A DNA stretch of 5,000 nt from an uncultured Rikenellaceae bacterium (lineage in GTDB: Bacteria; Bacteroidota; Bacteroidia; Bacteroidales; UBA932): positions 1 to 5,000 of the forward strand of contig CALCYB010000142.1 in the NCBI GenBank assembly GCA_937906485.1. Reading direction: 5' to 3'. This document shows, piece by piece, positions 1-5,000 of the stretch. Position numbers and translations under genes: made by a program. Under the pieces are notes generated by a model, which saw nothing but the letters and a program-made list of their open reading frames with translations, had not been told where the DNA came from and made no database searches. Numbering within the stretch: position 1 is the first letter of the stretch; every line of letters starts with the position of its first letter.

Positions 1-93
1 CTGTTTCGGCCGACCGTTCCGGCTGATCGGCCAGAAACGGCTGCCGACGCCTCCTGCCATAATCACGCAATACTTATTTGAATTCATATTCAT
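1..93 (-). CDS. manC: Mannose-1-phosphate guanylyltransferase, N-terminal fragment (cut by window edge)
   Basis: Only the first 31 codons are visible. Residues 9-31 read CVIMAGGVGSRFWP followed by ISRNGRPKQ. This is the nucleotide-binding signature of sugar-phosphate nucleotidyltransferases (GGxGxRxWPxSR...PKQ), in the form typical of mannose-1-phosphate guanylyltransferases. These cytoplasmic enzymes make GDP-mannose from GTP and mannose-1-phosphate, which feeds glycan and GDP-fucose synthesis. There are two in-frame start codons, ATG at 93 and ATG at 87, giving MNMNSNKY or MNSNKY. I chose the first, but the second is equally plausible because neither has a Shine-Dalgarno sequence. The gene starts 17 bases after the stop of the yraN-like gene on the same strand, so co-transcription is likely. 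The family call rests on the signature alone. A related hexose-1-phosphate nucleotidyltransferase is possible but less likely, given the WP-SR-PKQ pattern. Confidence 0.88.
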   Translation of the reverse strand, partial: MNMNSNKYCVIMAGGVGSRFWPISRNGRPKQ

Positions 94-110
94 CAATGTT
101 TATTTCATCA

Positions 111-473
111 TCACCAAAAAGGATAGAAGGCTTCAGGAAAATAATCAATCTCATATCCTCTTTCGTCAAACAACACCGTCACCAAATCAAAGACCACATC
201 TTTGCTGATCCGATACTGACGCACGTATGCAGAAGCAGCCTTAAAAAGATTGACCTGTTTGTGCCGGTTCACCGTCAGATGAGGCAATACCTGTGTCGGC
301 TTGGTCCGGGAACGGACCTCCACGATCCGTATGCAACGCTCATCCTCCATCACCAGGTCCAGCTCCAAATGACCGCTCCGCCAATTACGGGCCCTCAGCC
401 GGTACCCTCGCTGCAACAAGTATTCCAAAGCGAGCTCCTCTCCCCAAATACCTACCTCCTTCTTTTCCCGCAT
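111..473 (-). CDS. yraN: YraN/UPF0102 family protein (PD-(D/E)XK nuclease-like fold)
   Basis: This complete gene encodes 120 residues from the ATG at 473, close to the family's usual length. Visible family hallmarks are GEELALEYLLQRGY at about residues 11-24, NWRSGHLELDLV at about 30-41, and IVEVRSR at about 50-56. These give the D39...E52-x-R54 arrangement of the PD-(D/E)XK nuclease-like fold; arginine in place of lysine in the last position is common in this family. A later FDLVTVLFDE segment and a Tyr/Phe-Pro-rich C-terminus (EAFYPFW) also fit Bacteroidetes members. The cellular role of UPF0102 proteins is not established; a DNA-processing role is inferred only from the fold. An in-frame GTG at 482 would add three residues (MWG), and a stop lies just upstream of it. 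I prefer the ATG. The gene has its own promoter-like element at 507-514 and is followed after 17 bases by the GDP-mannose gene. Confidence 0.9.
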   Translation of the reverse strand: MREKKEVGIWGEELALEYLLQRGYRLRARNWRSGHLELDLVMEDERCIRIVEVRSRTKPTQVLPHLTVNRHKQVNLFKAASAYVRQYRISKDVVFDLVTVLFDERGYEIDYFPEAFYPFW

Positions 474-506
474 ACCCCACACAATGACTCAATGCACAAA
501 TATTTA

Positions 507-514
507 CAAAGATA
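507..514 (-). promoter_or_regulatory. Bacteroidetes-type -7 promoter element for yraN-manC
   Basis: The minus strand reads TATCTTTG, a perfect match to the TAnnTTTG -7 consensus of the Bacteroidetes housekeeping sigma factor. It lies about 34 bases upstream of the yraN ATG, implying a short leader. A clear TTTG at -33 is not present. That region falls in the T-rich tract of the preceding terminator, so the promoter and the terminator of the upstream gene are packed end to end. Confidence 0.6.
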
Positions 515-531
515 GTCAATTATTTATAAAT

Positions 532-567
532 AAAAAAACAACCGGCATCTGGAAAGACACCGGTTGT
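532..567 (-). terminator. Rho-independent terminator of the TonB-dependent receptor gene
   Basis: Read on the minus strand, positions 567 to 538 form a 12-base-pair stem (ACAACCGGTGTC pairing with GATGCCGGTTGT, including two G-T wobbles). The loop is six bases (TTTCCA). The stem runs directly into a run of seven Ts at 538-532. It begins about 20 bases after the receptor's stop codon at 587-589. On the plus strand the hairpin is followed by TCCG rather than a T tract, so it is expected to act in one direction only. Confidence 0.93.
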
Positions 568-586
568 CCGACTTGGTACGAATCAA

Positions 587-3500
587 CTATTTGAAGATGT
601 AACGTACGCTCAATTGCAACAGATAAGTTGAACCAAAACCAATTGAAGGAGTAAAGGTCTCGGTCAAGGTTTCTGTACCGTTTCTCATGAAGTTGAACAC
701 GGGCTGTTGTGCTTGGGTGTCCCCACCTTGTGACCAGCTGTTCTTGGCCACTTTCAAGATGGTGCTGCGGTTCATGGTCACAAATTGACCCCAGTTCGGG
801 TTCAGCAATGCGCCCAGGTTACGAACATCCAGACCCACTTGCAAGGTGTTGCGTTGACCGTTCTTCATCTGCAGGTAGAAGTCTTGGGTAATGCGCAGGT
901 CAAATTGGTGTACCCACGGGAATACCAGACCGTTGCGTTCTGCATATTTACCTTTGCGGGTGCTTAGGTACGGGTCTTGTTCCACGTAATTCCAGAAGTC
1001 TTCGCGTTGTTGGTCAGCGGTATAGACGATCTTTTCTTTGTTGACTTCGTATTCGTAGTCAGCAAATTGCAGTTCATCTTTGGTCTTGGGCACATAAATC
1101 AGGTTGTATGCACCACCGTCACCGACAACATTGGAAGTATAGGTGTAAGAAGCACGGCCTCTCGGACCACCATCGTACAACAAGTTGATGGAAGTGGCGA
1201 AGTTTTTGCCGTATTCTACGCGATATCCCAAAGAAGCGATCAAGCGGTGAGGCATTACGTAACTTGCATAACCCAGGTCAACCATGTTTTGACCATTGAC
1301 GGTGTTGGCACTGTTCCAAGCTGAGTAAACTTGGTCACCGAAACCGTCGGACAAGCTTTGGGCATTGCTATAGGTATAAGCGATCATACCGCTCAGACCA
1401 TGCCAATTGTTCTTCTCCAATTTGGCGGTCAATGAATAGTAATAACCGTTTTGGTCGGAGTTATGGAGCAAGTAAGCATTGGAGATCTTGCTGTCGTAAC
1501 GGCCACCCCATACATAACGGTTATCCGCATAACCATTGATGTTGGAACGGATCGGGTCGGTCAGACCCACGTTGGTGATGGTAACCGGATCCACGTCGTA
1601 GTTGTAGATACCTTCTACGGTAGCCATGATGTCACCGGGCAGGCGGACATCCAACGCCAAAGAGGATTTCCAGGTTTGAGGCATGCGCAAATCGTCAGCC
1701 ATCAAGGTGATGGAGCTGATGGACAAGGCTTCTGCGTTCGGATCGTATACTTTGTCGATCATCGCTTTGCGGTCCGTCAGGAATTCCGGCAATACTTTGT
1801 CCTTATCTCCGGATACAGCCGTGTAGGTCGTTTGGATCACACCAGCGTCACCGGCTTGTGCCACAATCCACACGAAAGGCAGACGGCCTGTGAACAGCCC
1901 TGTACCCCCACGCAATACATAGGTGCGATCACCGGTGAGGTCCCAGTTGAAGCCCAGACGGGGAGAAAGCATCACCTTGGTGGAAGGGAGCTGACGGGTG
2001 TCGTATTTGCCACCGTTGCCCTTATAGTCAGCGAAGGTTGCATCTGCTACCTGTTTGCTGTAGTTGTAGCTCAAGTCCGGGTACATCGGCAATTCGAGAC
2101 GCAGACCTGCTGTCAGTTTGAAGCGGTCACTGATGGCCATTTCATCTTGCAGGTAGAAAGACAACTGGTTGAAAGTAAAGCGAGGGAACGATTGTCCGTT
2201 CGGATCTTCCAAAGAGTGGGTAATGGCAAATTGGTGAGGATTTGCGAACAGGGTATTGCTGTTGATCGCATTCATCACGTCATCTTCCGAATCAAACAGG
2301 AAGGTGTAGTAACCTGCACCGAAACGTTGGAAACCGTTCTTGGTCAAGTTCCATTCGTATTGAACACCGGCAAAGAGGTTGTGGATACCGGCTGAATAAG
2401 ACAATTCGTCGGTGATGTTGAAGGTTTGCACATCACGCAAGTTACCATAAGAGAACAACTCTGTACCGAAAGAGGTATAGATGTCACCGGCTACGACCAG
2501 GTCCACGAAGGGGAAGTAACCACCTTCTGTACTACGGGGTTCGTATTGGTGAGAATACGTTGCACGCAACATGTTGTTCAAACGGCCATCCAGGAAGCGG
2601 GAGTTCAACTCAGCAGCAATGGATGAGAAGTTTTGTTCTTGGTAGTAACGGGCATTTTGGAAATAAATGGCCGTCTCAGCAGTACGGTTCTTTGTAGTGA
2701 AACCACGGTCACCCAAACCGGAGGTTGAGGTAGAGGGTGCTGAAGCGTATTTGGATTTGGTGTTGCTGTAACGGATGTTGAACTTATGGTTGTTGTTGAT
2801 GTTCCAGTCCAGACGGGCCAGGAGTTTCCAACCGGGAGTTTCAGAAGAATAACCTTGATACAGCCCCGGATTATATCCGTATTGGCTCTTCAGGTAGCCG
2901 GAAATGGCATCCATTACAGATGCGCTCGGACGAGCGACACCGTTTTGGCCGGTCACATAAGGATTTTCAGGAGTAGAAGCCACTCTTGAGGGACCCGGTG
3001 TGATGTTGTTTTCCATTTCGAAGTTGGCAAAGAAGAAGAGTTTGTTCTTGATGATGGGTCCACCGATACGCACCCCGTAGAGCAGGTTGGTTTCATCATT
3101 TACCGTCAGTTTTTGATCGCCCACCTTCTTGCCGCGGAAGTCTTGATTATAATAATAGGTATAAGCGGATGCCTCAAACTGGTTGCTGCCGGAACGGGTC
3201 ACTGCTGCCATGGAACCACCGATAAAACCACTTTGACGGACATCATAAGGAGTCACGTTCACCGAGATTTGTTCGATCGCATCCATAGAAATCACACTAC
3301 CGCCTACCGGCATACTTTCACCGATACCGAATGCGTTGTTGGCAGCTGCACCGTCAATGGTGAAGAAGTTCTGACGATAGGTACCCCCACCGATTTGAGG
3401 ACCGTTTCCGGAGTCATAGGATTGGGGAGTCAGTTTCACAACATCAGAAATGCTGCGGCTCAACACCGGCAGGTTGGACAATTGTGCCACGTTCAAGTTG

Positions 3501-3919
3501 GTCATGGCACCGGCACGGTCTGAACGCATGTTGGAGTTGGCTCCTTCTACAGTGACCACGGCTGCATCCAGGGTCATGGACTCTTCCGCCAGGGTAGCGT
3601 TCAATACGTAATTGTCAGACAGAGCTACACTGATACCGGATTGTTCCAGGGTCACGTACCCAAGCATTTGTACCGAAACGGTGTAGGGTCCGCCGGGGCG
3701 GATGTTCAAGATACGGAACAAGCCTTTGTCATCGGCAACCGCATAATATTGGGTTCCCGAGGGAGTGTGTGTTGCAACCACGGTTGCTCCCACTACCGGC
3801 TCTCCGCTTTGATCAGCAACCTTACCACTCATGGAAGAAGTGGTAACCTGTGCTGTCATGGCTGTTGCTGACAAGAGCAGGACCACAGCCAGGCAGAAAT
3901 TCTTAATTAGTTGTTTCAT
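587..3919 (-). CDS. Oar-like TonB-dependent outer-membrane receptor/transporter
   Basis: This is a complete gene of 1110 residues. Residues 1-23 form a signal peptide (Lys, then a hydrophobic AVVLLL core, ending TAMTA before Q24). Residues 29-112 match a carboxypeptidase-D regulatory-like domain (SGKV...GEPVVGATV...GYVTL). A TonB-box-like AAVVTVEG lies at about 119-126. The plug domain spans about 130-240 (LPVLSRSISDVVKLTPQ, FFTIDGAAANNAFGI, VRQSGFIGGSMAAVTRSGSN). The rest is a beta-barrel rich in alternating aromatic strands, with GGPIIKNKLFFFANFE at 286-301 and a C-terminal strand ending VRYIFK. The plug and early barrel resemble Oar-family proteins of Bacteroidetes and Myxococcus rather than SusC. 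No SusD-type gene follows. No cysteine is seen after the signal peptide. Myxococcus Oar is linked to TonB-dependent protein secretion; the substrate here is unknown and cannot be inferred. The gene is transcribed alone, with its own promoter and terminator. The ATG at 3919 is the only start that gives a proper signal peptide. Confidence 0.93.
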   Translation of the reverse strand: MKQLIKNFCLAVVLLLSATAMTAQVTTSSMSGKVADQSGEPVVGATVVATHTPSGTQYYAVADDKGLFRILNIRPGGPYTVSVQMLGYVTLEQSGISVALSDNYVLNATLAEESMTLDAAVVTVEGANSNMRSDRAGAMTNLNVAQLSNLPVLSRSISDVVKLTPQSYDSGNGPQIGGGTYRQNFFTIDGAAANNAFGIGESMPVGGSVISMDAIEQISVNVTPYDVRQSGFIGGSMAAVTRSGSNQFEASAYTYYYNQDFRGKKVGDQKLTVNDETNLLYGVRIGGPIIKNKLFFFANFEMENNITPGPSRVASTPENPYVTGQNGVARPSASVMDAISGYLKSQYGYNPGLYQGYSSETPGWKLLARLDWNINNNHKFNIRYSNTKSKYASAPSTSTSGLGDRGFTTKNRTAETAIYFQNARYYQEQNFSSIAAELNSRFLDGRLNNMLRATYSHQYEPRSTEGGYFPFVDLVVAGDIYTSFGTELFSYGNLRDVQTFNITDELSYSAGIHNLFAGVQYEWNLTKNGFQRFGAGYYTFLFDSEDDVMNAINSNTLFANPHQFAITHSLEDPNGQSFPRFTFNQLSFYLQDEMAISDRFKLTAGLRLELPMYPDLSYNYSKQVADATFADYKGNGGKYDTRQLPSTKVMLSPRLGFNWDLTGDRTYVLRGGTGLFTGRLPFVWIVAQAGDAGVIQTTYTAVSGDKDKVLPEFLTDRKAMIDKVYDPNAEALSISSITLMADDLRMPQTWKSSLALDVRLPGDIMATVEGIYNYDVDPVTITNVGLTDPIRSNINGYADNRYVWGGRYDSKISNAYLLHNSDQNGYYYSLTAKLEKNNWHGLSGMIAYTYSNAQSLSDGFGDQVYSAWNSANTVNGQNMVDLGYASYVMPHRLIASLGYRVEYGKNFATSINLLYDGGPRGRASYTYTSNVVGDGGAYNLIYVPKTKDELQFADYEYEVNKEKIVYTADQQREDFWNYVEQDPYLSTRKGKYAERNGLVFPWVHQFDLRITQDFYLQMKNGQRNTLQVGLDVRNLGALLNPNWGQFVTMNRSTILKVAKNSWSQGGDTQAQQPVFNFMRNGTETLTETFTPSIGFGSTYLLQLSVRYIFK

Positions 3920-3953
3920 AGATAAATGTTAATAATGGTTCATTTCAAGGGGA

Positions 3954-3961
3954 CAAAGGTA
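3954..3961 (-). promoter_or_regulatory. Bacteroidetes-type -7 promoter element for the TonB-dependent receptor
   Basis: The minus strand reads TACCTTTG, a perfect TAnnTTTG. It lies about 34 bases upstream of the receptor ATG. About 19 bases further upstream is TGTT, a weak match to the -33 TTTG box. The leader is short and ends in an A/T-rich stretch (ATTATTAACATTTATCT) with no Shine-Dalgarno motif, as is usual in this phylum. Confidence 0.68.
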
Positions 3962-4000
3962 TTAAATTATCGCGATTTTTAACAGATTTTCCTCCATTGT

Positions 4001-4030
4001 TTTGTATTTGCCGGGATTGTATTATCTTTG
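4001..4030 (+). promoter_or_regulatory. Bacteroidetes-type promoter for metK (-33 TTTG and -7 TATCTTTG)
   Basis: TTTG at 4001-4004 is followed after 18 bases by TATCTTTG at 4023-4030. Both boxes match the Bacteroidetes housekeeping promoter (TTTG, then TAnnTTTG). Transcription would start near 4035, placing the aptamer at 4046 almost at the 5' end of the transcript and leaving a leader of roughly 125 bases before metK. It is back to back with the receptor promoter; about 40 bases separate the two -7 elements. Confidence 0.75.
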
Positions 4031-4045
4031 CGGCCGAATTGAAAC

Positions 4046-4092
4046 TGTGGACGGATTTGAATCGCTTGCAACCACAAAAAAAAATGCTAAAG
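4046..4092 (+). ncRNA. SAM-II (SAM-alpha) riboswitch aptamer in the metK leader
   Basis: The metK leader matches the S-adenosylmethionine-II aptamer in order. The P1 5' strand TGTGG (4046-4050) pairs with CCACA (4072-4076). The P1 loop holds the conserved GATTT (4054-4058) and CTTGCAA (4065-4071). A 9-base A-rich linker (4076-4084) then leads to the conserved GCTAAAG (4086-4092). In the known SAM-II fold the loop and the GCUAAA tail form an H-type pseudoknot; here CTT at 4065-4067 can pair with AAG at 4090-4092, which is a weak P2. SAM-II elements are known mainly from alphaproteobacteria and also from Bacteroidetes, upstream of methionine and SAM genes. A SAM-binding leader on metK would give product feedback. 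SAM-V has a similar core and is the main alternative. The motifs were matched by eye and the fold was not computed. Confidence 0.88.
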
Positions 4093-4106
4093 AACCATCT
4101 TTTAGC
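4086..4106 (+). promoter_or_regulatory. Possible anti-aptamer hairpin (expression platform of the SAM riboswitch)
   Basis: GCTAAAG (4086-4092) can pair with CTTTTAGC (4099-4106) across the loop AACCAT. This gives six Watson-Crick pairs plus a G-T wobble (or a G-C pair with one bulged T). The 5' arm is exactly the conserved 3' segment of the SAM-II aptamer, so the hairpin and the ligand-bound pseudoknot cannot form together. This suggests a ligand-controlled switch, but no intrinsic terminator with a T tract follows and the metK ATG is about 70 bases away. The output mechanism (Rho, translation or RNA stability) is therefore unclear. Confidence 0.5.
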
Positions 4107-4162
4107 CCCAAGCCGAGCGGTGTCAGATTCCTTCCTCCAAATAAAATAATACGAGTAGAATT

Positions 4163-5000
4163 ATGGCATATTTATTTTCATCCGAATCCGTATCAGAAGG
4201 GCATCCTGATAAAGTAGCAGACCAAATTTCCGACGCCATCCTGGACGACTTTTTGCGCCAGGACCCGGATGCCAAAGTAGCTTGTGAAACCTTCGTCAGC
4301 ACCGGACTGGTCGTTGTCGGAGGCGAAGTACGCGCAGAAGCGTATGTGGACATCCAGCAGATTGCAAGAAATGTGATTGAACAAATCGGCTACACCAAAG
4401 CCGAATACATGTTCGATGCAAAGTCCTGCGGCATCCTGTCCGCCGTACACGAACAGTCACCCGACATCAACCGGGGAGTTGTCAATGAGAAAGCGGAAGA
4501 ACAAGGTGCCGGCGACCAAGGCATGATGTTCGGCTACGCCTGCTCCGACACCCCGGAATTCATGCCCCTTCCCCTGGTACTGGCCCACCGCACCCTTGAA
4601 GAACTGGCAGCCATCCGCAAAGAAGGAAAAGAAATGACCTACCTGCGGCCCGATGCCAAATCCCAGATCACCATCGAGTACGGAGATGACCACCAGCCCC
4701 TGCGTATCCACACCATTGTCGTTTCGACCCAACACGACGAATTTGACGAAGATCAGGCCATGCAGGAGCGCATCCGCCAGGACATACAGACCATCCTCAT
4801 CCCCCGTCTGAAGGCTCACCTGAGCGAACAGACCGCAAAACTGTTCGATGGAGAATATCGCCTGCTGGTCAACCCGACCGGGAAATTTGTCATCGGCGGT
4901 CCACACGGAGACACCGGACTGACCGGCCGCAAGATCATCGTGGACACCTACGGCGGCTACTTCTCCCACGGCGGCGGCGCCTTCTCCGGCAAGGATCCCA
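4163..5000 (+). CDS. metK: S-adenosylmethionine synthetase (methionine adenosyltransferase), 3' end beyond window
   Basis: The gene opens with ATGGCATATTTATTTTCATC and stays open to the window edge, showing 279 residues of a protein usually about 385-430 long. The enzyme makes S-adenosylmethionine from ATP and methionine in the cytoplasm, releasing phosphate and diphosphate. Family motifs are intact: ESVSEGHPDKVADQISD at residues 8-24 (His14, Asp16 and Lys17 of the ATP/phosphate site), GAGDQGMMFGY at 115-125 (first family signature), FVIGGPHGDTGLTGRKI at about 247-263, and GGGAFSGKDP at 270-279, the start of the second signature (the glycine-rich phosphate-binding loop). The start is fixed by the family N-terminus (M-x-YLF-[ST]SESV). 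The region just upstream is A/T-rich (AATAAAATAATACGAGTAGAATT) without a Shine-Dalgarno motif. The leader carries a SAM-II aptamer, so expression is probably repressed when SAM is plentiful. No frameshift or missing key residue is seen. Confidence 0.97.
   Translation, partial: MAYLFSSESVSEGHPDKVADQISDAILDDFLRQDPDAKVACETFVSTGLVVVGGEVRAEAYVDIQQIARNVIEQIGYTKAEYMFDAKSCGILSAVHEQSPDINRGVVNEKAEEQGAGDQGMMFGYACSDTPEFMPLPLVLAHRTLEELAAIRKEGKEMTYLRPDAKSQITIEYGDDHQPLRIHTIVVSTQHDEFDEDQAMQERIRQDIQTILIPRLKAHLSEQTAKLFDGEYRLLVNPTGKFVIGGPHGDTGLTGRKIIVDTYGGYFSHGGGAFSGKDP

Noticed and set aside
78..515. A 145-codon open frame on the plus strand
   Set aside because: It is the complement of the yraN-like gene and the manC start. 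The minus-strand frame has clear UPF0102 motifs; this one has none.
538..567. Bidirectional terminator
   Set aside because: On the plus strand the hairpin is followed by TCCG rather than a T tract, and no plus-strand gene ends to its left, so it is called on the minus strand only.
1451..2395. A 314-codon open frame on the plus strand, antisense to the receptor gene
   Set aside because: It lies wholly inside the well-supported receptor coding sequence. It has no recognisable domain, signal peptide or promoter and is rich in V, H, Q, T and R, as expected from reading the complement of a beta-barrel gene. Several shorter plus-strand frames between 709 and 3871 are rejected for the same reason.
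4061..4135. SAM-I (S-box) riboswitch, suggested by GCAACCAC and GGTGTCAGATTCC
   Set aside because: These pieces loosely recall the S-box GGCAACC and GGTGCxAATTCC blocks, but the long P1/P2 stems, the kink-turn and the GATGAA block are missing. The SAM-II blocks fit in order and spacing instead.
4002..4217. A 71-codon open frame on the plus strand through the metK leader
   Set aside because: It overlaps the promoter, the aptamer and the metK start in another frame, and begins upstream of the predicted transcription start. It has no recognisable protein features and is not a convincing leader peptide.
4457..4969. A 170-codon open frame on the minus strand
   Set aside because: It is antisense to metK, whose motifs GAGDQGMMFGY and GGPHGDTGLTGRK are encoded across the same bases on the plus strand. 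The same applies to the minus-strand frames at 4123-4353 and 4193-4450.

Overview
The window looks like a chromosomal segment from a Bacteroidales-type bacterium (phylum Bacteroidota). Three things point there: an outer-membrane Oar-type TonB-dependent receptor with a carboxypeptidase-D-like N-terminal domain; three intergenic copies of the phylum's TAnnTTTG -7 promoter element, each in front of a gene; and start codons preceded by A/T-rich sequence with no Shine-Dalgarno motif. The genus cannot be told from this sequence.

Layout from left to right. Positions 1-93 (minus) hold the first 31 codons of a mannose-1-phosphate guanylyltransferase (GDP-mannose synthesis), cut by the window edge. Seventeen bases upstream lies a complete yraN/UPF0102 gene (111-473, minus). 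The two genes probably form one transcript from a promoter at 507-514. Positions 532-567 carry a strong intrinsic terminator for the large gene to the right, an 1110-residue Oar-like TonB-dependent receptor (587-3919, minus) that fills two thirds of the window. No SusD-type lipoprotein gene lies immediately downstream of it.

A 243-base divergent intergenic region (3920-4162) follows. It carries back-to-back promoters for the receptor (minus) and for metK (plus). The metK leader contains a well-conserved SAM-II (SAM-alpha type) riboswitch aptamer at about 4046-4092, followed by a hairpin that reuses the conserved GCTAAAG segment and so competes with the aptamer. The metK gene (S-adenosylmethionine synthetase) begins at 4163 and runs off the right edge with 279 codons visible.

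The genes do not form one pathway: GDP-mannose synthesis, a probable nuclease-fold housekeeping protein, an outer-membrane transporter and SAM synthesis lie side by side. The clearest functional unit is the riboswitch-metK pair, in which the gene's product, SAM, would be sensed by its own mRNA leader. No mobile element, CRISPR array, tRNA or rRNA was seen. I found no evidence of a wholly new system; the riboswitch and its possible expression platform are the most interesting parts.
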